Shown here in pieces: positions 1-7,142 of a DNA stretch of 64,000 nt (positions within the stretch are counted from its first letter, which is position 1; each line of letters begins with the position of its first letter). Source of the stretch: Rhodanobacteraceae bacterium (lineage in GTDB: Bacteria; Pseudomonadota; Gammaproteobacteria; Xanthomonadales; Rhodanobacteraceae); NCBI GenBank assembly GCA_030167125.1, contig CP126531.1, positions 248,001 to 312,000 on the forward strand, read 5' to 3'. Position numbers and translations under genes: made by a program. The notes below the pieces were generated by a model. That model was not told where the DNA came from. It was given only the letters and a program-made list of their open reading frames with translations, and searched no databases.

Positions 1-313
1 GCAGGTAGAAACCCAGCACCTGTTCGCGGCCTTCGGCGTCGACCAGCGTGGTCTTGATCATGCCGGTGCGCACCGCGAACAGCGCGCGGAACGGATCGCC
101 GGAACGGAACACGCGCTGGCCCGGTTCGAACGGGCCGACGTGTTCGACCAGGCAGTGCAGTTCGTTGAGCTCGGGCTTGCCATAACCCGCGCCGGAGCAC
201 GCTTCCGCAAACGCGCAGCTCGAGCAAAAACGCTCGGCATCGCCGTCGTTGCTGGGGATGCCCGTGGCGCGCGCGGACGCGTTTTCGCGGGAGGTTGACG
301 AACGCGATTCCAT
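1..313 (-). CDS. FNR/ANR-type Crp-family oxygen-responsive regulator (N-terminal part)
   Basis: Only the first 104 residues lie in the window; the gene runs off the left edge. The N-terminus has a CxxC-x5-C cluster (FCSSCAFAEAC) in the place of the 4Fe-4S cysteines of E. coli FNR, followed by the start of a cyclic-nucleotide-binding-like beta roll with the typical GxxVFRxGDPFRALFAVRTG pattern. FNR proteins dimerise when the cluster is intact under anoxia and then bind DNA. The fourth cysteine and the helix-turn-helix are outside the window, so the family is clear but the target is not. The ATG at 313 is the only good start before the end of the next gene upstream. Confidence 0.8.
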   Translation of the reverse strand, partial: MESRSSTSRENASARATGIPSNDGDAERFCSSCAFAEACSGAGYGKPELNELHCLVEHVGPFEPGQRVFRSGDPFRALFAVRTGMIKTTLVDAEGREQVLGFYL

Positions 314-370
314 GGAGAGGTCGCTGCCGGACGGTGTTGCCACCGATCAGCACAAGTTTACCGCGGCGTT

Positions 371-1363
371 TCAGGCCGCCGGTTCGATCCGCTGCTCGAT
401 CGCGCCGAAGATCGAATTGCCGTCGATATCGTGCATGTCGATCTTCACCGTGTCGCCGTATTTCAGGAACGGCGTCACCGCTTCGCCGTCGCGCAGTTTC
501 TCGACGGTGCGCTGTTCGGCAAGGCAGGACGCGCCGCGCGAAGTGTCCTGGTTGGCGATGGTGCCGGAACCCACGATGGTGCCCGCCGCGAGCGGCCGCG
601 TTTTCGCCGCGTGCGCGATCAGTTGCGCGAAATTGAATTGCATGTCCTCGCCGGCCTCGGCTTCGCCGAACCACTGGCCGTTGATCCAGGTGCGCATCGG
701 CAGGTGCACCTTGTCGTCCTTCCACGCGTCGCGCAGTTCGTCGGGCGTGACGAACACCGGTGACAGCGTGGAGCGCGGCTTCGATTGCAGGAAGCCGAAG
801 CCCTTGGCGAGTTCGGCCGGGATCAGGTTGCGCAGGCTGACGTCGTTGACCAGGCCGACCAGCTGGATGTGGCGCGAAGCGTGTTCGGGCGTCACCGCCA
901 TCGGTACGTCGTCGGTCACCACCACCACCTCGGCTTCCATGTCGATGCCGTAATCCTCGCTGGGCACGCGCACCGGATCGCGCGGCCCCAGGAAACCCGA
1001 ACTGGTCGCCTGATACATCAGGGGATCGGTGTAGAAAGTCTCCGGCACCGTCGCGCCGCGCGCGCGGCGCACGCGCTCGACGTGCGGCAGGTACGCGCTG
1101 CCGTCCACGAACTCGTACGCGCGCGGCAGCGGCGCGGCCAGCGCGCTGAAATCCAGATCGAAGGCGTATTCGACCGCCTTGTGGCGATGCAGGCACAGCG
1201 CGTCATACAGCGCGTGCAGGCGCGGCGCGGCGAGTTGCCAGTCGTCGAGTGCTTGTTGCAGGGTGCGCGCAATGCCGGTGGCGCGCACGCCGTGCGCGAG
1301 GTCGCGGCTGACGACGATCAGGGTGCCGTCCCTGCCGCCTTCCTTGAGGGTTGCGAGTTTCAT
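371..1363 (-). CDS. fumarylacetoacetate hydrolase family protein
   Basis: 330 residues of the FAH fold. The metal-binding acidic motif (DYGIDMEAEV), the LVNDVSLRN segment and a GSGTIANQD segment are visible. In this setting, downstream of homogentisate dioxygenase, it probably splits fumarylacetoacetate into fumarate and acetoacetate, the last step of tyrosine breakdown. The ATG at 1363 is preceded by an AAAGG ribosome site, and the longer open frame upstream of it is not protein-like. It lies on the same strand as hmgA and hppD but is separated from hmgA by a vapBC pair. No maleylacetoacetate isomerase gene is visible nearby, so that step is encoded elsewhere or bypassed. Confidence 0.85.
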   Translation of the reverse strand: MKLATLKEGGRDGTLIVVSRDLAHGVRATGIARTLQQALDDWQLAAPRLHALYDALCLHRHKAVEYAFDLDFSALAAPLPRAYEFVDGSAYLPHVERVRRARGATVPETFYTDPLMYQATSSGFLGPRDPVRVPSEDYGIDMEAEVVVVTDDVPMAVTPEHASRHIQLVGLVNDVSLRNLIPAELAKGFGFLQSKPRSTLSPVFVTPDELRDAWKDDKVHLPMRTWINGQWFGEAEAGEDMQFNFAQLIAHAAKTRPLAAGTIVGSGTIANQDTSRGASCLAEQRTVEKLRDGEAVTPFLKYGDTVKIDMHDIDGNSIFGAIEQRIEPAA

Positions 1364-1386
1364 GTGCGCTACCTTTTGGTTTCGAA

Positions 1387-1788
1387 TTACGTCGGAATCA
1401 GTTCGGCCACGTCGTGATGCAAGGCGGCGAGCCCCGCATCCAGCGTGGCGAGTCTCCCACGATGCTTGCGCGCCAGTGCAGCTAAGTACGCATCGGTGAC
1501 CTGACGGTGGCCCAGCACGCCGTCCCAACGCACGTCGGCGTAACCGATGTCGTCGGGCCAGAAGCGATGCGCCGGATGGCTGACAAAGCCGTTGAGAATA
1601 CCGAGAATCCGATCGAGTGGATGATTCCCGCCACGCAGCAGGAGGCGCACGAGCGCGCCCTGGGTAATCGGACAGGTCGCGAAGGACATCGAATTGCCTT
1701 GGCGAAACCAGCGGCCGCAGGCAGCGTGATGCACGTGATTGCGGTCGCCCAGCGCAATCAACACGTTCGCATCAAGCAAATGGACCAT
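1387..1788 (-). CDS. vapC: VapC-type PIN-domain ribonuclease toxin
   Basis: 133 residues. It starts with the PIN signature LLDANVLIAL, whose Asp is the first metal ligand. Further conserved acids lie in the middle (DDIGYAD) and near the end (TLDAGL). PIN toxins are magnesium-dependent RNases that cut tRNA or other RNA when released from their antitoxin. It overlaps the end of the antitoxin gene by 17 bases, the usual translationally coupled arrangement. The pair sits between hmgA and the FAH gene and interrupts an otherwise catabolic set. Confidence 0.85.
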   Translation of the reverse strand: MVHLLDANVLIALGDRNHVHHAACGRWFRQGNSMSFATCPITQGALVRLLLRGGNHPLDRILGILNGFVSHPAHRFWPDDIGYADVRWDGVLGHRQVTDAYLAALARKHRGRLATLDAGLAALHHDVAELIPT

Positions 1789-2032
1789 AACGATCCAGTT
1801 CTTCGTCCTCGAGTGCCTTCACGTCTTCCAAGGTCACAGGGTGGCCGGAGCGGAAGACAGGCAAACCCGTCTCCGGATCGGTTTCGTACTGTGCCGGAGC
1901 TTCGTTCACGCCCGCCTTGAGTCCGCGCTCGGCCAGTTCCACCAGCAGCTTGCCGAGGCTGGTGTGCTGCGCCCGCGCCAGGCTCATGAACAAGGTGTGC
2001 TGGCGCTCGGGAATGTCGATGGTGGTGCGCAT
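1772..2032 (-). CDS. vapB: VapB-type antitoxin
   Basis: 86 residues. The N-terminus MRTTIDIPERQHTLFMSLA resembles a ribbon-helix-helix/VapB DNA-binding strand, followed by a helix-rich middle and an acidic C-terminus likely to wrap the toxin. In-frame ATGs at 2047 and 2083 would lengthen it, but the extra residues are encoded by the palindromic operator region, so the start at 2032 is preferred. It is expected to repress its own promoter; a perfect inverted repeat lies just upstream. Confidence 0.75.
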   Translation of the reverse strand: MRTTIDIPERQHTLFMSLARAQHTSLGKLLVELAERGLKAGVNEAPAQYETDPETGLPVFRSGHPVTLEDVKALEDEELDRYGPFA

Positions 2033-2061
2033 GACGCAGATCCGCATATTTTCTAGGGCTG

Positions 2062-2092
2062 CATCATGATGCGAACGCATCATGATGTCAAG
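2062..2092 (-). promoter_or_regulatory. vapBC promoter with perfect inverted-repeat operator
   Basis: Positions 2062-2073 (CATCATGATGCG) and 2076-2087 are perfect 12-base inverted arms separated by AA. On the minus strand a consensus -35 (TTGACA, 2092-2087) is followed after 17 bases by CATGAT as a -10, so the palindrome fills the spacer between the promoter boxes. This is the layout expected for autorepression by the VapBC complex. The -35 overlaps the last codons of hmgA. Confidence 0.65.
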
Positions 2093-3407
2093 TTTTGCCC
2101 GGGTCGAAATGCTTCCGCAAACCTTGCCAGCAATCCTGGTAATCGCGCTGGCGCTGCGGCGCGTCGAGTGCCTGTTTCGTCGGATGGATCACCCAGCGCG
2201 TCTCGAACATGAAGGCCATCGTGTCGACGACGTGCTGCGGCTTGGACGTGTCGACCGCCAACGCCTTGGCGTAACTCGCGGCATCCGGGCCGTGCCCCGA
2301 CATGCAGTTGTGCAGCGAGGCGCCGCCCGGCACGAAGCCGCCGCCGGCGCTTGCATCCTTGGCGTCGTACTCGCCGTGGATCAGGCCCATGAATTCGGAT
2401 GCGATGTTGCGATGGAACCACGGCGGCCGGAAGGTGTGTTCGGCCACCAGCCAGCGCGGCGGGAAGATCGCGAGGTCCATGTTGGCGGTGCCGGGGGTGT
2501 CGGAAGGCGAGGTCAGCACCGTGAAGATCGACGGATCGGGGTGGTCGTAGGAAATCGAACCGATGGTATTGAAGCGGCGCAGGTCGTAGCGGTAGGGCAC
2601 GTGGGTGCCGTGCCATGCCACCACGTCCAGTGGCGAGTGGTCGATCGGCGCGCGCCACAGCTTGTCCTGGAACTTGGCGATCAGTTCGAAGTCGCCCTCG
2701 ACGTCTTCGTACGCCGCGACCGGGGCTTCGAAGTCGCGCGCGTTGGCGAGGCAGTTGGACCCGATCGGCCCGAGTTCCGGCAGCCGCAACGGCGCGCCGA
2801 AGTTCTCGCAGACGTAGCCGCGCGCGCTGCCGTCGGGCAGTTCCACCTTGAAGCGCATGCCGCGCGGGATCAGCGCGATCTGCTGCGGTTCGATTTCCAG
2901 CACGCCGAGCTCGGTCGCGATGCGCAGGCGGCCCTGCTGCGGAACGATCAGCAACTCGCCGTCGGCGTCGTAGAAGAAGCGCCCCTGCATCGACTGGTTG
3001 CAGGCATACATGTGGATGCCGACGCCGCTCTGCGTTGCCGGCGAACCGTTGCCGGCCATCGTGAACAGGCCGTCCACGAAATCGGTCGGAACGTCCGGCA
3101 GCGCGAACGGACTCCAGCGCATCTGGTCGGGCGGCGTGGGCGCCTCGTCGAAACGATTGTGGAAAGCGCGCTGCTCGAATGCTTCGAATGAACCGTGCAG
3201 CGCCGCCGGACGAATCCGGTACAACCAGCTTCGACGATTCGCGTGGCGCGGCGCGGTGAACGCGGTGCCCGACAACTGCTCCGCGTACAGGCCATACGGC
3301 ACTTTCTGCGGGGAGTTCCGCCCGACCGGCAGCGCACCCGCCAACGCCTCGCTCGAATGTTCGTTGCCGAAACCGGTGAGATAAGCAGGTAGGTCAGACA
3401 TGGTCAT
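2088..3407 (-). CDS. hmgA: homogentisate 1,2-dioxygenase
   Basis: About 439 residues, the normal family length. It opens the ring of homogentisate to maleylacetoacetate with a non-haem iron. The iron ligands known from the human enzyme are all present: His in WFHRN, Glu in SEFMGL and His in SGHGPD. The N-terminal part has the family pattern [20 protein letters not shown]. The ATG at 3407 has a GAG ribosome site about seven bases upstream; ATGs at 3401 and 3419 are possible. It is co-oriented with hppD, which makes its substrate, but a REP/GIY-YIG cassette separates the two. Confidence 0.95.
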   Translation of the reverse strand: MTMSDLPAYLTGFGNEHSSEALAGALPVGRNSPQKVPYGLYAEQLSGTAFTAPRHANRRSWLYRIRPAALHGSFEAFEQRAFHNRFDEAPTPPDQMRWSPFALPDVPTDFVDGLFTMAGNGSPATQSGVGIHMYACNQSMQGRFFYDADGELLIVPQQGRLRIATELGVLEIEPQQIALIPRGMRFKVELPDGSARGYVCENFGAPLRLPELGPIGSNCLANARDFEAPVAAYEDVEGDFELIAKFQDKLWRAPIDHSPLDVVAWHGTHVPYRYDLRRFNTIGSISYDHPDPSIFTVLTSPSDTPGTANMDLAIFPPRWLVAEHTFRPPWFHRNIASEFMGLIHGEYDAKDASAGGGFVPGGASLHNCMSGHGPDAASYAKALAVDTSKPQHVVDTMAFMFETRWVIHPTKQALDAPQRQRDYQDCWQGLRKHFDPGKT

Positions 3408-3425
3408 GCCGATACTCAATCATCC

Positions 3426-3469
3426 GTTCGCGCTGAGCGTAGCTTGCGGAGCAAGCGAAGTCGAAGCGC
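3426..3469 (+). repeat. REP-like hairpin, copy 1 of the GCTGAGCGTAG family
   Basis: An imperfect stem-loop whose arms are GCGCTGAGCGTAGCTTGC and the partner containing GCAAGCGAAGTCGAAGCGC. It ends one base before the stop codon of the GIY-YIG pseudogene. Two further copies lie on the other side of that gene. Confidence 0.75.
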
Positions 3470-3470
3470 A

Positions 3471-3769
3471 TCATGATCCGCATTGATGGCGGTGTTTCCC
3501 CTTGGCCAGCTTGCCGATGGTGCTCCAGTCACCCGCGACGTAAGCGAGCTTCTTAGCCCAGCTCCAGCCCTTCAATTTGCGCTCCATCGTCAATGCCTCG
3601 TAGCGCGTTTCGAATTCTTCAACATGAAGAAGCTTCAATGGATGCCGCTTCGCCGTATAAGCGTCAGCCTTTCCCGCGTCATGCTGCCGCATCCTCTCGT
3701 CCAGATCATCCGTGTGCCCGACGTACTGGGTGCCATCGGCGCCTTCCAGATGTAGAGACTGAACGCCAT
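3471..3769 (-). pseudogene. GIY-YIG (URI) nuclease, frameshifted
   Basis: The start MAFSLYI is followed, in a second frame, by EGADGTQYVGHTDDLDERM and then a clean C-terminal segment (RQHDAGKADAYTAKRHP, RYEALTMERKLKGWS). Together they give a complete small GIY-YIG single-domain endonuclease of about 99 residues. The sequence around 3746-3750 reads ATCTGGAA where ATC-nTG-GAA is needed, so one base appears to be missing. The ATG at 3769 has a GGAAGG ribosome site. The gene is tightly bracketed by REP-like hairpins on both sides. A sequencing error at this point is possible. Confidence 0.75.
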
Positions 3770-3781
3770 GGCCTTCCGGTT

Positions 3782-3881
3782 GCCCTTCGGCTTCGGCCCT
3801 TCGGGCCTACGCTCAGGGCGAACATTTTCATGGTTCCCGCTCGTGCTGAGCGTAGCGGCCAAGGCCGCGAAGTCGAAGCGC
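3782..3881. repeat. REP-like hairpins, copies 2 (inverted) and 3
   Basis: 3782-3823 is a minus-strand copy (arms GCCCTGAGCGTAGGCCC and GGGCC...GAAGGGC). 3841-3881 is a plus-strand copy (GTGCTGAGCGTAGCGGCC and GGCCGCGAAGTCGAAGCGC). Compared with copy 1, the bases near the loop differ but keep pairing (CTTGC/GCAAG versus CGGCC/GGCCG). Two units in opposite orientation form a BIME-like pair 13 bases upstream of the GIY-YIG start codon. Confidence 0.7.
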
Positions 3882-3910
3882 TTTTTCCCTGGACGAAAGG
3901 ATTAAAGCGG

Positions 3911-4993
3911 CTACAACACCCCGCGCTTCATCTGGTCGCGCTCGATCGATTCGAACAACGCCTGGAAGTTGCCTTCGCCGAAGCCTTCGTTGCCCTTGCG
4001 CTGGATGATCTCGAAGAAGATCGGGCCGATGCAGTTCTGGGTGAAGATTTGCAGCAGCAATTTGCGCTTGGTCTCCATGTCGGCGTCGATCAGGATCTTG
4101 TTCTTGGCGAGCCGCGGCACGTCCTCGCCGTGGTTCGGCACGCGCACGTCGATCATCTCGAAATAGGTGTCAGGGGTGTCGAGGAATTCGACGCCCGCAT
4201 CGCGCATCTTCTCCACCGTCTCGTAGATGTCGTCGGTGAACAGCGCGATGTGCTGGATGCCTTCGCCGTGGTACTCGTCGAGGTATTCGTTGATCTGCGA
4301 CTTCGGATCGGACGATTCATTGAGCGGGATGCGCACCATGCCGTCCGGCGCGGTCATGGCCTTGGATACAAGCCCTGTCTTGGCGCCCTTGATGTCGAAA
4401 TACTTGATCTCGCGGAAGTTGAACAGGCGCTCGTAATAGTCGGCCCACTTCTTCATCTCGCCGAAATACAGGTTATGGGTCAAGTGGTCGATGAAGGTGA
4501 GGCCGAAGCCCTTCGGGTTGCGCTGGCCTTCCGGCACCAGCCACTCGTAATCTTCGAACACGCCGCCGTCGTCGCCGTAACGGTCGACGAGATACAACAT
4601 GCAGCCGCCGATGCCTTCGATCGCCGGCGCGTCGATCGCCTTGCTGTCGGAGTGGATTTCCTTGGCGCCGTTGGCCAGCGTGGCTTTCAACACTTCCGAA
4701 GCGGGTTTGGAGAAACGGATCGCGAAACCGCAGGCGCAGGGGCCGTGTTTCGCCACGAAGTCCGACGCGAATGAATCCGGCTGCTCGTTCACGAGGAAAT
4801 TGCAGGTGCCCTGCCGGTACAGCGTGATGGCTTTCGAGCGGTGCTTGGCGACTGCGGTGAAACCCAGCCGCTTGAACAGGTCGTGCAACGCCTTGGGATT
4901 CGGCGCGGCAAATTCTACGAACTCGAAACCGTCCACACCCATCGGGTTGGCGAACGTGGTCGGCTGCATGCCGGTGTTGGGTTGGGCGCTCAT
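3911..4993 (-). CDS. hppD: 4-hydroxyphenylpyruvate dioxygenase
   Basis: 360 residues, the standard bacterial length. It converts 4-hydroxyphenylpyruvate into homogentisate using a non-haem iron in a vicinal-oxygen-chelate fold. The three metal ligands are visible: His170 (IDHLTHNL), His248 (GIQHIALFT) and Glu328 (FFEIIQRKG). The start at 4993 is fixed by a strong GGGAGG ribosome site; the longer open frame upstream is leader sequence. It is divergent from a MarR regulator, with inverted repeats in between, so aromatic-responsive control is likely. Confidence 0.95.
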   Translation of the reverse strand: MSAQPNTGMQPTTFANPMGVDGFEFVEFAAPNPKALHDLFKRLGFTAVAKHRSKAITLYRQGTCNFLVNEQPDSFASDFVAKHGPCACGFAIRFSKPASEVLKATLANGAKEIHSDSKAIDAPAIEGIGGCMLYLVDRYGDDGGVFEDYEWLVPEGQRNPKGFGLTFIDHLTHNLYFGEMKKWADYYERLFNFREIKYFDIKGAKTGLVSKAMTAPDGMVRIPLNESSDPKSQINEYLDEYHGEGIQHIALFTDDIYETVEKMRDAGVEFLDTPDTYFEMIDVRVPNHGEDVPRLAKNKILIDADMETKRKLLLQIFTQNCIGPIFFEIIQRKGNEGFGEGNFQALFESIERDQMKRGVL

Positions 4994-5040
4994 GTAAACC
5001 TCCCGGAAATCTGTTTGATGCGAGTTGTCGTGAAAAGTCA

Positions 5041-5150
5041 GGCCATGGATGGCCGTGGTAGTGCTGGTGACCGAAGGCGTCCAGGACGCCAGAAAGCTGC
5101 GGCAATGCAGCAATCATGGATGATTGCATTACAATAGTTTCAAATGAAAC
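5041..5150. promoter_or_regulatory. candidate operators between hppD and the MarR gene
   Basis: Three inverted repeats lie in the divergent region. 5041-5054 has arms GGCCAT around GG. 5111-5126 has 7-base arms CAATCAT around GG. 5137-5150 has 6-base arms GTTTCA around AA. The first two share the core CATGGATG and their centres are 71 bases apart. A TACAAT -10 for the MarR gene lies at 5130-5135, between the last two. MarR proteins usually bind palindromes of this size. A further 15-base palindrome (GGCGTCC-A-GGACGCC) is at 5076-5090. Confidence 0.45.
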
Positions 5151-5170
5151 CATTTGCAACCGTGAGCCGC

Positions 5171-5704
5171 ATGCCGCGGCACGCCCCCATCGAGCTGGAA
5201 AAGTTCATTCCGTACCAGTTGTCGATCGTGTCCAACACGGTCAGCGAGGAGATCGCGCGCGAGTACCGCGAGCGTTTCGACCTCGGCACCACCGAGTGGC
5301 GCGTGATGGCGGTGTTGGCGCGCTACGACGGCGAGGGCCTGTCGGCGCGCGCGGTGGCGCGGCTGACCGCGATGGACAAGGTGGCGATCAGCCGCGCGCT
5401 GGCGCGACTGGTCGAAAAGGGGCGGGTGTTGCGGCGCACGCACCACGGCGACAAACGCCGCTCGGTGTTGCGATTGTCCGCGGCCGGCTGGCGCATCCAC
5501 GACGCGGTCGCGCCGCTGGCACGCCAGCACGAACGCGAATTCCTCGAAACGCTGAACAGCGAGGAGCGCGCCTGGCTGACGCGCATCCTCGACAAATTGA
5601 TGCCGGCGGCGCCTAACGAATCCCGTGCATCAACCGATTCACCAGCGGGGAAATCAAGAGCAGCAACACGCCCGCGCCCAGCAGCAGCCAGAATCCGAAC
5701 GTGA
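5171..5704 (+). CDS. MarR-family transcriptional regulator
   Basis: About 177 residues. The winged-helix core is clear: TTEWRVMAVLARYDG, then ARLTAMDKVAISRALARL as the recognition helix and GDKRRSVLRLS in the wing. Its position next to hppD suggests it controls tyrosine catabolism, like HpdR/HmgR-type regulators. The ATG at 5144 would leave almost no leader after the TACAAT -10 at 5130-5135, so the ATG at 5171 is preferred. The last ~30 residues overlap the 3' end of the convergent transporter gene and are low-complexity (Ser/Ala/Arg), so they are probably dispensable. Confidence 0.8.
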   Translation: MPRHAPIELEKFIPYQLSIVSNTVSEEIAREYRERFDLGTTEWRVMAVLARYDGEGLSARAVARLTAMDKVAISRALARLVEKGRVLRRTHHGDKRRSVLRLSAAGWRIHDAVAPLARQHEREFLETLNSEERAWLTRILDKLMPAAPNESRASTDSPAGKSRAATRPRPAAARIRT

Positions 5705-7124
5705 ATCCCGACTGCGCGGAAGCGACGGTCATGCCGCCGCTGCCGGCGATGCGGCTGGCGAACAGTCCGGACAAATTGCCGCCGACCGCCAGCGACAGGA
5801 ACCAGCCGCCCATCGCGAAGCCGACCAGCCGCGGCGGTGCCAGCTTGGTCACCATCGACAGGCCGATCGGCGACAGGCACAGTTCGCCCCACGTCTGCAG
5901 CACGTAGCACAACACCAGCGGCCACAGCGGAATCAGCCCGTTCGCGCCCAGCAACTTCGACAGCGCTAACATCAGCACCAGGAAGCCGAGGCCGTTGAAG
6001 ACTAGGCCGAAGCCGAACTTGCGCGGGATCGACGGTTCCATCCTTCGGCGATCCAGCGCGGCCCACACCAGCGTCACCAGCGGCGCGAACACGATGATCG
6101 AGAGCGGACTCACCGACTGGAACCAGCCCACCGGAAACACCCAGCCGCCCGGCATCGCGCGGTCCACGATGTTTTCGGCGAGGAAATTGAACGACGTTCC
6201 GAACTGGTAGTAGAACATCCAGAACAGCACGTTGAACGCGAAGATGATCAGCATCGCGACGACGCGGTGCACCTGCACGCGGTCGTGGCGCGCGGCCTCG
6301 ACCAGCAGCATCGCCGCGACGATCACGAACAGGATTCCGAGCAGCCATTGCAGGCCGTCCGCGCCGATCTTCGACAGCAGCAGGTACACCAGCGGCACCG
6401 CGATCGCGACGCCCAGCACCACCCACGTAAAGCGCGTAAATCCTTCGGCGCCCGGCGCCGGTCGTCCGACATGTTTCAACTGCCGTCGCCCGAACCAGAA
6501 CCACACCAAACTGGCCAGCATGCCGACGCCGGCGGCCGCGAACACCAATCGGAAATTCTGCTGCGTCGGCGTCGCGGTGAAATGCGCCGCCAGCCATCCG
6601 GTCAGCAGCGGCGCGACCAGCGCGCCCGCGTTGATGCCCATGTAGAACAACGTGAAGCCGCGATCGCGGCGCGGATCGTCGCGGCCGTACAACTGTCCCA
6701 CCATCGTCGAAATGTTGGGCTTGAACAAGCCGTCGCCGACGATCACCAGCGCCAGGCCCAGCAGCAGCATCGTGCGCGACGGCAGCATCAGCACGAACAG
6801 GCCCGCCGCCATCACCAGCGCGCCCAGCAGGATGGTGCGCTGGTAGCCGATCACGCGGTCCGCGATCCAGCCGCCGAACAGGCAGGTGCCGTAGATCAGC
6901 GCGGTGTACGCGCCGAAGATGCCGCTGGCCCACGCCTGTCCCGCCGGATCGCCGTGGTAGAACTGCTGCACGATGTACAGCGCCAGCGCCCAACTGACGG
7001 AGTAGAACGCGAAGCGTTCCCAGAACTCCGTCATGAACAGCATCCACAACGGTTTCGGGTGGCCGAGCCGCTGCGGGAAATCCGGTGCGTCCGGCAAGGT
7101 CGCGTTGTCGATGGCTTCGATCAT
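5613..7124 (-). CDS. POT-family proton-coupled peptide transporter
   Basis: 503 residues with about 14 hydrophobic segments. The proton-coupling motif ExxERF is present in the first membrane helix (TEFWERFAFY), as is the GGWIADRVIG segment of the POT/PTR signature. It imports di- or tripeptides with protons. The gene lies 18 bases downstream of a second POT gene, so they are probably one transcript. Its 3' end overlaps the convergent MarR gene. Peptide uptake would feed the tyrosine and tryptophan catabolic genes on either side; that link is inferred from position. Confidence 0.88.
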   Translation of the reverse strand: MIEAIDNATLPDAPDFPQRLGHPKPLWMLFMTEFWERFAFYSVSWALALYIVQQFYHGDPAGQAWASGIFGAYTALIYGTCLFGGWIADRVIGYQRTILLGALVMAAGLFVLMLPSRTMLLLGLALVIVGDGLFKPNISTMVGQLYGRDDPRRDRGFTLFYMGINAGALVAPLLTGWLAAHFTATPTQQNFRLVFAAAGVGMLASLVWFWFGRRQLKHVGRPAPGAEGFTRFTWVVLGVAIAVPLVYLLLSKIGADGLQWLLGILFVIVAAMLLVEAARHDRVQVHRVVAMLIIFAFNVLFWMFYYQFGTSFNFLAENIVDRAMPGGWVFPVGWFQSVSPLSIIVFAPLVTLVWAALDRRRMEPSIPRKFGFGLVFNGLGFLVLMLALSKLLGANGLIPLWPLVLCYVLQTWGELCLSPIGLSMVTKLAPPRLVGFAMGGWFLSLAVGGNLSGLFASRIAGSGGMTVASAQSGFTFGFWLLLGAGVLLLLISPLVNRLMHGIR

Positions 7125-7142
7125 GATGGAGCCTTCAGGAAT

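Noticed and set aside
2082..3191. 369-codon open frame opposite hmgA
   Set aside because: Shadow of hmgA, whose metal ligands are all intact on the minus strand.
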